From positions 46,230 through 110,229 of the forward strand of contig JAKYXN010000010.1 of the NCBI GenBank assembly GCA_022538095.1: a stretch of 64,000 nucleotides of DNA. Reading direction: 5' to 3'. This stretch comes from Puniceicoccaceae bacterium K14. GTDB taxonomy: Bacteria > Verrucomicrobiota > Verrucomicrobiia > Opitutales > Opitutaceae. A program made the translations under genes and the position numbers. The notes under the pieces are model-generated. The model was not told the DNA's origin. It saw only the letters and a program-made list of their open reading frames with translations, and ran no database searches. Numbering within the stretch: the first letter of the stretch is position 1; every line of letters starts with the position of its first letter. This document shows, one piece after another, positions 7,789 through 16,202 of the stretch.

Positions 7789-9582
7789 ATGAAAGATTTC
7801 TTTAAAATGTTTTTTGCCTCTACTCTGGCACTCGCATTCGTTTGCGGTGCGTTGTGCGCAGGGGTGGTTCTTTTACTCATCGGATTATCTAGCATGGCTG
7901 AATCTGAGCCAAAATTGCAGAAAAACAGCGTGTTGGTATTCGATATGAGTTCGAATATTCAGGACGCTCCAGTGAGCACGACTCAAGAAGAGATCATCGC
8001 AGAAATCACCGGTGGCAACCGCCCTCCAAAATTGGCATTGCGTCAGGTTTTGACTGCGATCGATACGGCGGCTTCTGATAAAAATATAAAAGGAATTTTT
8101 ATAAAGGGGTCATTTCGCCCCGATGGATATGGCAGTGGATTCGCGGCGCTTAAGGAGGTGCGCGAAGCATTGGTGAGATTTAAAGAAGAGAGCGCTAAGC
8201 CAGTGATTGCTCATGTCGTGTATCCAACAGCGAGAGATTTGTATGTGGCATCTGCAGCGGACACCGTTTATATGAACCCAGAAGGCTTGCTTCTCAATTC
8301 GGGTATGGCGTCGCAGCCGATGTTCTTGGCTGGGTTTTTCAAGAAGTATGGTATCGGCGTGCAAATTACAAAAGCCGGCGAATTTAAATCTGCAGCAGAA
8401 TCGCTGGTGCGAGAGACTATGAGTGGGCCAGCTCGTATTCAAACCGAGGCACTTTTAGAGGACCTTTGGGCGAATTATGTCGACGCGGTTTCAAGCAAAG
8501 CAGATATGAGTTTTGATGAATTTCAAGCCTTGGTAGATGCAAAAGGGTTGCTGACAGCAGATGACGCATTGGAAGCTGGCATCGTCGATGAACTTGCTTT
8601 TGCCGATCAATTGTTAGAGGAGCTTCAAGAAATTACGGGTGATTCCAAACGCAAGGTAGACCTCGCGAGTATCGGCTTAGGACATTACATACAATTGAAA
8701 ACAGGAGAGGCTGCTGGCGGCAGCCACATCGCTGTCGTTTATGCTGAAGGCGAAATCGTCACCGGAAATGGAAATGATGGCCAAATCGGGGGAGATAAAC
8801 TTGCTCGCGAGATTCGCCAGCTTCGCTATGATAAGTCGGTCAAAGCGATCGTACTTCGAGTGAATAGCCCAGGTGGTAGCGCTTTGGCGAGCGAAGTTAT
8901 CCAACGCGAAGTCAAGCTTGCTCAAGAGCAAATGCCTGTAGTTGTTTCTATGGGATCTGTGGCAGCATCTGGCGGGTATTGGATTTCTGCTTATTCGGAT
9001 CGGATATTTGCCCAGCCTAATACAATAACAGGTTCAATTGGAGTAATCGGGCTGTTTATGAATTTTAAGGAAATAGCGAACAATCACGGTGTCACCTTTG
9101 ACCTTGTAAAGACGGCAAAGTTTGCTGACGTCATGTCGCCGGTTCGTCCGAAAACAGAGGAAGAAATGGCTCTCATTCAAAAGGGCGTTGATGAGGTGTA
9201 TGACGATTTCTTGGATCGAGTTTCGGAAGGCCGCGATCTAGATCGCGACCATGTAGCTGAAATTGCAGAAGGGCGTGTTTGGTCTGGCGAAGACGCCTTG
9301 GAGATTGGGATCGTCGACGAGCTCGGTGGTCTAGGTGATGCGATCGCTCATGCGGCTGAGTTGGCTGAACTGGGTAACAATCCAACGATTCGTGATTATC
9401 CAGCGCCTGTTGATTTTTTCGAAGAACTTCTTAAAGGCTTAGCCAATGGCGAGCAAGTGATGGCTCGGAATGAAGCATTGCAGGCGGTGAAATCGACATT
9501 GGATGAGTTGCGGGCTCTTTCGCAGTTTGACGATCCAAAGGGCGTCTACGCTATTATGCCGTATAAGATCGAAATTAAGTAG
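7789..9582 (+). CDS. sppA: Signal peptide peptidase SppA, 67K type
   Basis: A 597-residue protease with one N-terminal membrane segment (residues about 8-33) and two tandem S49 peptidase domains. The expected Ser-Lys dyad is present: Lys200 in GEFKSAAESLVRETMS and Ser394 in GSVAASGGYWIS. The segment VNSPGGSALASEVI precedes the serine. The long, duplicated form matches E. coli SppA rather than the short archaeal/Bacillus form. It degrades cleaved signal peptides in the membrane. The frame opens at a TTG two codons earlier, and the ATG at 7789 is preferred. The sufT gene follows after 15 bases and is probably co-transcribed. Confidence 0.9.
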   Translation: MKDFFKMFFASTLALAFVCGALCAGVVLLLIGLSSMAESEPKLQKNSVLVFDMSSNIQDAPVSTTQEEIIAEITGGNRPPKLALRQVLTAIDTAASDKNIKGIFIKGSFRPDGYGSGFAALKEVREALVRFKEESAKPVIAHVVYPTARDLYVASAADTVYMNPEGLLLNSGMASQPMFLAGFFKKYGIGVQITKAGEFKSAAESLVRETMSGPARIQTEALLEDLWANYVDAVSSKADMSFDEFQALVDAKGLLTADDALEAGIVDELAFADQLLEELQEITGDSKRKVDLASIGLGHYIQLKTGEAAGGSHIAVVYAEGEIVTGNGNDGQIGGDKLAREIRQLRYDKSVKAIVLRVNSPGGSALASEVIQREVKLAQEQMPVVVSMGSVAASGGYWISAYSDRIFAQPNTITGSIGVIGLFMNFKEIANNHGVTFDLVKTAKFADVMSPVRPKTEEEMALIQKGVDEVYDDFLDRVSEGRDLDRDHVAEIAEGRVWSGEDALEIGIVDELGGLGDAIAHAAELAELGNNPTIRDYPAPVDFFEELLKGLANGEQVMARNEALQAVKSTLDELRALSQFDDPKGVYAIMPYKIEIK

Positions 9583-9597
9583 ATAAATTTAAAACCT

Positions 9598-10131
9598 ATG
9601 GAAACGAAGTTAGTTAGAAATTGTAGTGCGACGGCCATTCCCTCTGGCGAAGTGGTGACTTTGGACGCGGGTGCCTCTGTATTCATCACGCAAACTCTAG
9701 GTGGTAATGTCACAGTACGTACGAACCATGGACTCTTTCGTATTGCGAGTGGAGATGTCGATGCGTTGGAGGAGGTCGATTTAGGTGATGCAGCATCTAG
9801 CGATCCCGCAGGCGAAGAATTTTCTGAAGGAGCTATTTGGAATGCCATGAAACAAGTCTTTGATCCGGAAATCCCGATCAATATTGTAGATCTTGGCTTA
9901 ATCTACGACATGCAAACGCAAGATGTCGGCGATGGCATGTATTCAGTTGCGGTTAAAATGACTTTAACCGCCCAAGGTTGCGGGATGGGTCCTGTAATTG
10001 CTCAAGATGCAAAAGATCGAATTGAGCAACTGGATTTCGTTGAAATTGCGGTAGTGGATATCGTTTGGGACCCGGTTTGGAATCCTCAAATGATTTCCGA
10101 GGAAGGCAGAGGAATCCTTGGTATCGAGTAA
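9598..10131 (+). CDS. sufT: Fe-S cluster assembly protein SufT
   Basis: A 177-residue protein. Residues 1-70 match the N-terminal extension typical of the long SufT group (LDAGASVFITQTLGGNVTV). Residues 80-177 form a MIP18/DUF59 domain with DPEIPINIVDLGLIYD and LTAQGCGMGPVIAQD, whose cysteine is the conserved family residue. SufT is an auxiliary factor for maturation of iron-sulfur proteins. No other suf gene lies nearby. It follows sppA by 15 bases and ends 9 bases before the convergent dus gene. Confidence 0.87.
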   Translation: METKLVRNCSATAIPSGEVVTLDAGASVFITQTLGGNVTVRTNHGLFRIASGDVDALEEVDLGDAASSDPAGEEFSEGAIWNAMKQVFDPEIPINIVDLGLIYDMQTQDVGDGMYSVAVKMTLTAQGCGMGPVIAQDAKDRIEQLDFVEIAVVDIVWDPVWNPQMISEEGRGILGIE

Positions 10132-10140
10132 TTCTTTTTC

Positions 10141-11211
10141 TTACTTTTCGCAGCTTGGGCGAGCTACGAGTCCTTCGTAGGGCTCGTCAGCAAAGAATTC
10201 GCGTTCGGTATCCAACATGTGTCTATCACAGATATCGAAGAGCGTTTGCTTGTCTTGCGATCGACGCATCTCATAAAGAAACTTCCCATCGGGATCGACT
10301 CCCTGGCCAACGAAGTTGAGATACTTTTTCATTTTGTTGACCTGCTGTTTTTCTGACAAATGCGGTCGACTCACCATTTCGTAAAGTCGCTTTACGTATT
10401 CGTTCACCTCTTGCAGGCGAATTTTAGAAATTTCTTTTCCGCTTTCGAGTTCTCGGATTTGTTTAAATATCCATGGATTGCGTATGGCATGCCGTCCGAT
10501 CATGACGCCAGCAGCTCCGGTGTAGTTCAATATTTCTCGTGACCTGCGGGCAGACTTTACGTCACCATTTGCGAGAACGGGGCATTTGACTGATTCGACT
10601 GCGTGTTTGATGCAGTCATAATGCACCTCGCTACGATACATTTCCTTGACCGTTCTACCGTGTAGGCTGAGGAGGTCGATGTCATGTTTGTTTATAAGCT
10701 GTAGGATCGTATCAAAGTTTTCAGTATCTTGAAAACCGATACGCATTTTGACAGTGAAGAGTCCGGGGATGATCGCTCGCAATTCCCCCAAAATCTCGTC
10801 GATTTTCGCAGGGTCGCGTAGCAGTCCGCCACCACAGGCTTTTTTGTAAACTGTGGGAGCGGGGCAGCCCATGTTCAAATCAACACCGGCAACGGGGTGC
10901 TCGAGGAGGTCCTTTGTTGTGCGCTTGAGGTGATAGACATCTTCGCCAATCATTTGGGCGAATACGGGGCGACCAGTTTTGTTTTCCGTAATGGAAGAGA
11001 GAATGAATTTCTCTAGTTTTGATTGAACATGAACTCGAAAATACTCGGTAACGAAATAGTCAGGAGCACTGCATTCGGCGATGACCGCCATAAACGGAAG
11101 ATCCGTTACATCCTGCATCGGAGCCAAAGCCGTGATTGGCTGACCTGGTATGATTGTCGCCGGTAGGCTTCGCTCGGAGCGAGGGTTCGAGCTGTCGTTG
11201 ATTTTAAGCAT
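10141..11211 (-). CDS. dus: tRNA-dihydrouridine synthase
   Basis: A 356-residue flavin enzyme that reduces specific uridines in the tRNA D-loop. The TIM-barrel start LAPMQDVTDLPFM, the active-site block DLNMGCPAPTVYKKACGGGLL (catalytic Cys in KKACGGG) and the C-terminal HGRT, NGDV and MIGRHAIRNPWIF motifs are all present. The first 25 residues are a short variable leader. Which Dus subfamily it belongs to, and so which positions it modifies, is not clear from sequence. Confidence 0.9.
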   Translation of the reverse strand: MLKINDSSNPRSERSLPATIIPGQPITALAPMQDVTDLPFMAVIAECSAPDYFVTEYFRVHVQSKLEKFILSSITENKTGRPVFAQMIGEDVYHLKRTTKDLLEHPVAGVDLNMGCPAPTVYKKACGGGLLRDPAKIDEILGELRAIIPGLFTVKMRIGFQDTENFDTILQLINKHDIDLLSLHGRTVKEMYRSEVHYDCIKHAVESVKCPVLANGDVKSARRSREILNYTGAAGVMIGRHAIRNPWIFKQIRELESGKEISKIRLQEVNEYVKRLYEMVSRPHLSEKQQVNKMKKYLNFVGQGVDPDGKFLYEMRRSQDKQTLFDICDRHMLDTEREFFADEPYEGLVARPSCEK

Positions 11212-11363
11212 CGCTTTTGAAGAGCGGTGAACCCTTTCACGATTTTGTCGAAACTCAATCTAAAAAAGGGAAGCTCATGAGTCGCCAGAAACCCCTAAAT
11301 TAGGCTGATCCAATGGCAAAATCGGTATAGCGGATAGCAAGCGATTTCTTACTGCTTAGGTGG

Positions 11364-11867
11364 TTATCCGGTTTTTGATGACTTTTTGCTTTCGGTGCGG
11401 AAGCTGACGATCGCGTAGAGTAGGACGCCGACGCAAATGCCGGAGTCGGCTACGTTGAAGCTCGGGTAATGGTAGTTGAAGAATTTGAAATCGAGAAAAT
11501 CGATTACATGCCCTAGGCGAAAACGGTCAGTTATGTTTCCTAGGATGCCGCCGGTGGCGAGGCCGAAAGCGAATTGGTTTATTGGGCGATAGAGTTCGAG
11601 GTATTTATGAAATACGAAAACGGATACGAGGGCTGTAATTCCCAGGAGCCCTAGGATATGGCCTTGGCCGCTAAACATGCTCCAGGCAGCCCCGGTGTTG
11701 CCCACGTGGACAATTCGAAAGAAGTCGGGGATGACGACAATAACCTCTTCGTTAAAGAAACTGCCGAAGGGGATGGTCTTTTCTACCCAAAGTTTTGTGA
11801 GTTGGTCCAAAAAAAACACTGCTAGCATGAGGACTAGCAGCGTTTTGCGATCGGAAATAAATTTCAT
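11364..11867 (-). CDS. lspA: Prolipoprotein signal peptidase (signal peptidase II)
   Basis: A 167-residue membrane protease with four predicted helices. The family motifs are complete: NTGAAWSMF, GGILGNITDRFRLGHVIDF with the first catalytic Asp in the DR pair, and FNVADSGI with the second. It removes signal peptides from lipidated prolipoproteins, and the window has at least one candidate substrate, the beta-helix lipoprotein at 38 kb. It is the last gene of the ileS / DksA-like / lspA unit, 34 bases after the DksA-like gene. ileS-lspA linkage is common in bacteria. Confidence 0.93.
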   Translation of the reverse strand: MKFISDRKTLLVLMLAVFFLDQLTKLWVEKTIPFGSFFNEEVIVVIPDFFRIVHVGNTGAAWSMFSGQGHILGLLGITALVSVFVFHKYLELYRPINQFAFGLATGGILGNITDRFRLGHVIDFLDFKFFNYHYPSFNVADSGICVGVLLYAIVSFRTESKKSSKTG

Positions 11868-11901
11868 CTAGAAGAAGGAATACGAATCGTTCAGGAGTAG
11901 T

Positions 11902-12654
11902 CTACTCGCTGTCGTCTTCGTAAGCGATGCTGTCTTCGCTGGTGGCTTCTGTGAAGATGCCTCCACGCTGAGTGCTGCGTGTCTTGTTCTTCTCAAGTTG
12001 AGTTTGCGATGCAATCGAGTGACGGGTGAATGGAACTGCCATAAGGCGTTCGTCACGAATGCGTTTTCCTGTCATTTCGCAAATGCCATAGGTGCCATCG
12101 TAGATGCGATCGAGTGCGGCTTCGATTTCGTGCAAAGCGTCTTGTTCGCTGGATACCATGCTAAGTGCGAAGTCGCGATCGAACGTTTCTGTACCGGCGT
12201 CGGCCATGTGTTGGCTGTAGCTGGAGAGGTCGCCGGAATCGTCTTTGCTGGATCGCTTCAAGGTGTCTTCAGTGTGTTTACTGAGGCCATCTTGAACATG
12301 TTCGAAAAGTTCGACGAGAAGTGCGTGGAATTTTTGGTACTGGGGATCAACCTTGCGCTCTCTGTGGTTGATTTTTGCCTTCTTTGGGGTACCACCATTA
12401 GTTGAGCCTCCGCCTAAAATATCGGCCAAGGAAGCTGCCCCAAGAACGCGTTTTTCTTCCTGTTCTTGCGCTTCTGCAATTGCCTTTTGCGCTTTTTCCT
12501 TGGCTGCCTTTTTTGCTGCGACTGATTTACTGTCTTTATTGCGCGTCTTGGCTACCGACAAAGCGTCATCAAGGGAAAAGCTTGTGGCTTTGGAGGCTTT
12601 TTTTGCTGTTTTTTTGCTTACTGATGTTGTTGGGGATTTTTTCTTTTCAGGCAT
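11902..12654 (-). CDS. DksA/TraR-like protein lacking most zinc-finger cysteines
   Basis: A 250-residue protein. Residues 1-100 are a Lys/Ala-rich, low-complexity region. Residues 110-200 form a coiled-coil-like stretch ending SEQDALHEIEAALDRIYDGTYG. After it comes the DksA C-terminal pattern CEMTGKRIRDERLMAVPFTRHS. Aligned by eye with the C4 zinc finger of DksA, only the first Cys remains; the other three are Thr, Ser and Ser. It may still bind RNA polymerase through the coiled coil, but zinc binding is unlikely. A TTG three codons upstream opens the frame, but the ATG at 12654 lies one base after the ileS stop, a typical coupled start. Role is inferred. Confidence 0.75.
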   Translation of the reverse strand: MPEKKKSPTTSVSKKTAKKASKATSFSLDDALSVAKTRNKDSKSVAAKKAAKEKAQKAIAEAQEQEEKRVLGAASLADILGGGSTNGGTPKKAKINHRERKVDPQYQKFHALLVELFEHVQDGLSKHTEDTLKRSSKDDSGDLSSYSQHMADAGTETFDRDFALSMVSSEQDALHEIEAALDRIYDGTYGICEMTGKRIRDERLMAVPFTRHSIASQTQLEKNKTRSTQRGGIFTEATSEDSIAYEDDSE

Positions 12655-12655
12655 T

Positions 12656-15439
12656 TCAGACAAGTTGGTTTATTGCATGTTCGCAGCGGCCGCATAGGGT
12701 TTCGTTATCCGTGCCATTTTCAAGCTCAGATTCCCACCTCCAGCATCTCGGACAACGTCCGCCGTCTGCTTTGGTTACTGTAGTTGTGAGGTCTCCTTCG
12801 TCAGATTTCGCCAATAAGACTTTAGAGACTATAAAGAGTTCCTCGAGGAAATGATTATGTTGGGACAGTATGTCGAAAGTTTCGTCATTCCCGGAAATTG
12901 TTACATACGCATCGAGTGAGCGTCCGATTTCACCCGCTTTGCGCAGATCTTCGAGTTTTTCGTTCACACTATCGCGTGCGCTTAGCAGAACGTCCATTTC
13001 TTGATCGAGTGTATTGTCTAGCCAGCTGTCAGTGCCTTTTGGCCAAGACTGTAAAACGAGTGGGTCGTTGGTGACGTCTTTGTTTTCCTTGAAGAAGGAC
13101 CAAGCTTCATCGGCTGTGAAGGGGAGGATTGGTCCGAGTACTCGAACGAGGCTGTTGAAAATCTTGTAGATCGCTGTTTGAGAAGAGCGACGCCGCGGGT
13201 CGTTCGGAGCCAAGGTGTACATACGGTCCTTGAGAACGTCGTGGTAAAGCGCGGAGAGCGTTACTGAGCAAAATTGGCCACACTGTTGGAATACCTTGTG
13301 AAATTCGTAGTTATCGTAGGCAGCTTCGCAGGTGGCTACGAGTTCTGCAGCTTTGTGGAGCGCCCAACGGTCGAACACATTTAGCTTACTATCCGGGACT
13401 GCTTGAGTCTCATAATCGAAGTCGTAGAAACTTGAGAGTTGGTAGCGGAATGTATTGCGGAAAAGACGGTAGGCGTCGCCGACGGTTGCCAAAACTTTGT
13501 TGCCGATACCGATGTCATTTCGGAAATCTGTGGAGGCGATCCAGAGTCGGACAATATCAGCCCCAAACTTGTCCATGTAGTGCGTAAGCGTCATTGCTCC
13601 GTCGCTTTTGGAAAGCTTTGACCCGTCTTCGTTGACGAGGAAGCCGTGGGTAAGGATGTTTTTGTAAGGAGCTTGTCCTTGGCGTATAACACCGGTCCAA
13701 AGGGAGGATTGGAACCAACCACGATGCTGATCGCTTCCTTCTAGGTAGAGATCGCAAGGCCAAGTGAGGTCGCTCTCGTTTTTGAGTACAGCCATGTGAC
13801 TGGAACCCGAGTCAATCCATACGTCGAGCGTGTCGGTTCCTTGCTTAAGCGTTTTGCCTTTCCAATCTTCGGGCAATTCGATGCCTTCGAGAAGTTCTTC
13901 GACGCTAGCAGTAAACCAGAAATTGGTGCCTTTTTCAGCAATCTTGTTTGCTACACTGCTGATGACATTTGCATCCAAATAGCCGAGACCATCCTCGTCG
14001 TAAAATGCTGGAATTGGAACACCCCAAGAGCGTTGACGGCTGATGCACCAATCGGGGCGACTTTCAACAGCACCGCGGATTCGCTTTTGTCCCCAATCGG
14101 GTATCCATTTTACTTGGTCAATGGCGTCGAGTGCCTTTTGACGTTTTTCATCTTTGTCCAGTGCTACGAACCATTGGTCGACGGCACGGAAAATGACTGG
14201 AGTCTTAGAACGCCAGCAGTGCGGATAGCTATGCTTAAGTTTCTTCTTTTTGAGGAGAGCTTCTGCGTCGACGAGAGCTTTTAAGACTTTTCCGTTAGCT
14301 GGGACCCAACCATCTTGTTCAAGCACTGATACGCCTACAAAGTCGGCTGGGATTTGCCCATCGTCGTCGTAAGCCCCCTTGTCATTGACCGGGCAGTATA
14401 TGTCGAGGCCATAGTTTAGGCCGGTGAGATAGTCTTCTTGTCCGTGGCCTGGAGCTGTATGCACGCAGCCAGTACCGGATTCTACGGTAACGTATTCAGC
14501 GAGCACAATTGGGCTGGCACGGTCGAGAAATGGGTGGCGTGATTCTACGTGTTCTAATTCGGAGCCTTTGATCGTCTTAACGATTTTCCAGTCTTTTAGA
14601 TCGACCTCTTTTGCGAAGGTTTCCGCTAGGTCTTTTGCAACGATGAATACTCTTTCCCCGCTTTCTATAAATGCGTATTCAATGCGCGGATGCACTGCGA
14701 CTGCCATGTTTGCTGGGAGCGTCCAGGGAGTCGTTGTCCATATGACAACAGAAAGGTTTTTTTCGATGCCGAACTTGGCTTTTTCAGGAATGTTAAAACC
14801 AACCCAGATGGATATGCTGGTGTGATCTGCGTATTCGATTTCTGCTTCAGCGAGGGCTGTTTCGCAAGGGATTGACCAGTAAACCGGCTTTTTGCTGCGA
14901 TAGACGAGTCCCTGTTCGACGAAAGAGCCGAGCGTGCGTAGGATTTCTGCTTCGTAGCCAGGGCGCTTTGTTTTGTATTCGCGATCCCAATCGGCGAGAA
15001 CTCCGAGACGTTTGAATTGGTTGCGTTGCACATCGATCCAATGCTCGGAAAAGGCATCACAGCGTTCACGGAGTTCGGCGGTGCTGAGTTCTGTGCCTTC
15101 GGCTTGCAGATCTTTGGTGACTTTGTGCTCGATGGGCAGACCGTGGCAATCCCAACCAGGAAGGTAGGGGGTGCGAAACCCTTGGGAGGCTTTGTAGCGG
15201 ATTACGATCTCTTTAAGAGTCTTGTTAAGAGCGTGCCCGAGGTGCAAGTCGCCGTTAGTAAAAGGGGGACCATCGTGCAGAATAAAGGGAATACCGCTCT
15301 TGTTCTTTTCTTGGATCTTCTGGTAGAGATCGATTTTTTTCCAGTGCTCGACTCTCGCTGGTTCTCTCTTTGCGAGATCTGCTCGCATTGGAAAGGCCGT
15401 TTTTGGAAGGTTGAGGGTGTCTTTATAATTTTCCGCCAT
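12656..15439 (-). CDS. ileS: Isoleucyl-tRNA synthetase
   Basis: A 927-residue class I synthetase that charges tRNA-Ile. It has the ATP-binding HLGHALNK (HIGH-type) motif near residue 68, the KLSKSDG (KMSKS-type) loop near residue 605, an editing domain between them (TTPWTLPANMAV), and a C-terminal zinc finger with four Cys (CPRCW and CGRC). It is the bacterial type. The stop codon is one base from the ATG of the DksA-like gene, so translational coupling is likely. Several long frames on the opposite strand are shadows of this gene. Confidence 0.96.
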   Translation of the reverse strand: MAENYKDTLNLPKTAFPMRADLAKREPARVEHWKKIDLYQKIQEKNKSGIPFILHDGPPFTNGDLHLGHALNKTLKEIVIRYKASQGFRTPYLPGWDCHGLPIEHKVTKDLQAEGTELSTAELRERCDAFSEHWIDVQRNQFKRLGVLADWDREYKTKRPGYEAEILRTLGSFVEQGLVYRSKKPVYWSIPCETALAEAEIEYADHTSISIWVGFNIPEKAKFGIEKNLSVVIWTTTPWTLPANMAVAVHPRIEYAFIESGERVFIVAKDLAETFAKEVDLKDWKIVKTIKGSELEHVESRHPFLDRASPIVLAEYVTVESGTGCVHTAPGHGQEDYLTGLNYGLDIYCPVNDKGAYDDDGQIPADFVGVSVLEQDGWVPANGKVLKALVDAEALLKKKKLKHSYPHCWRSKTPVIFRAVDQWFVALDKDEKRQKALDAIDQVKWIPDWGQKRIRGAVESRPDWCISRQRSWGVPIPAFYDEDGLGYLDANVISSVANKIAEKGTNFWFTASVEELLEGIELPEDWKGKTLKQGTDTLDVWIDSGSSHMAVLKNESDLTWPCDLYLEGSDQHRGWFQSSLWTGVIRQGQAPYKNILTHGFLVNEDGSKLSKSDGAMTLTHYMDKFGADIVRLWIASTDFRNDIGIGNKVLATVGDAYRLFRNTFRYQLSSFYDFDYETQAVPDSKLNVFDRWALHKAAELVATCEAAYDNYEFHKVFQQCGQFCSVTLSALYHDVLKDRMYTLAPNDPRRRSSQTAIYKIFNSLVRVLGPILPFTADEAWSFFKENKDVTNDPLVLQSWPKGTDSWLDNTLDQEMDVLLSARDSVNEKLEDLRKAGEIGRSLDAYVTISGNDETFDILSQHNHFLEELFIVSKVLLAKSDEGDLTTTVTKADGGRCPRCWRWESELENGTDNETLCGRCEHAINQLV

Positions 15440-15581
15440 GCCCGCTTATTAAAATGCGCGGATACTGTATATTGGCCTAGGCGTGTCAAGGGTGGACAGG
15501 TAATTGTGACACGAAGGACGCGAAATGGGCCTCATTCTGTGTTTTTTGAGTCCAAAGAGGCCGTTTTGAGTCGATTTAGGG

Positions 15582-15938
15582 CTAGGCTACGGACGCAAAC
15601 TGGATCCGATTGTACAGTTGATGGGTGTTTTCCGGCACGATTCGGTCGGTTACAATTGAAGGGTTGAACAGAAACTCGGTGTCGAGGCGAAGTCCGCCTT
15701 CTGAGCCCGGTTGAACGAAATCGTTGACGAAGTCCATTCCGCCACGGCGCTTTAAATATTGATAGTAGAGATCCGTGTGTTCGGATTCGATTACGATGTC
15801 GACATGGAGCCTCAAAGTGCAGAGGAGGGTAAGGTCTCTAAACGAAGTGAACCATGTGGGTGGGTTAACTAACTCGTCTTTGATTATCAAAATCATATCG
15901 ATTAATGGTTTTAGCGAATGGCGCGCCATTCGTTTCAT
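15582..15938 (-). CDS. Small conserved-looking hypothetical protein
   Basis: A 118-residue frame starting at an ATG at 15938, with a second in-frame ATG at 15929. Its composition is protein-like (KRRGGMDFVNDFV, LRLDTEFLFNPSIVTDRIVPE) and unlike the nearby shadow frames. It has no signal peptide, membrane segment or motif I can name. It ends 142 bases upstream of ileS on the same strand, so it could share the promoter region. I do not recognise the family; coding status is likely but not certain. Confidence 0.5.
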   Translation of the reverse strand: MKRMARHSLKPLIDMILIIKDELVNPPTWFTSFRDLTLLCTLRLHVDIVIESEHTDLYYQYLKRRGGMDFVNDFVQPGSEGGLRLDTEFLFNPSIVTDRIVPENTHQLYNRIQFASVA

Positions 15939-16202
15939 TAAATCGACTAATTCGAGATGTTATTGGGCCTTTGGTCGTACTTTTACAAAAAATGAAAGCC
16001 TTTTACGCCTCTATTTGTGGACAATTGAGACGAACTGGGGAATTTTGACCATTTTTCGGTTATAAGTAGCCCTTGGGCGAAGTGGAAGACACTGTGTATT
16101 TTCAGAGGCGTGAGGTTTTAGATTACTTCGCAATTGACTGGTTTAAGGGATTGCCTTGTGGAGAGAGTTTTGCCCTTCTTGCCAATTCTTTATTTTTAAG
16201 CT

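Noticed and set aside
15017..15667. 216-codon frame opposite ileS
   Set aside because: It is antisense to the well-supported ileS gene and shows no family pattern.
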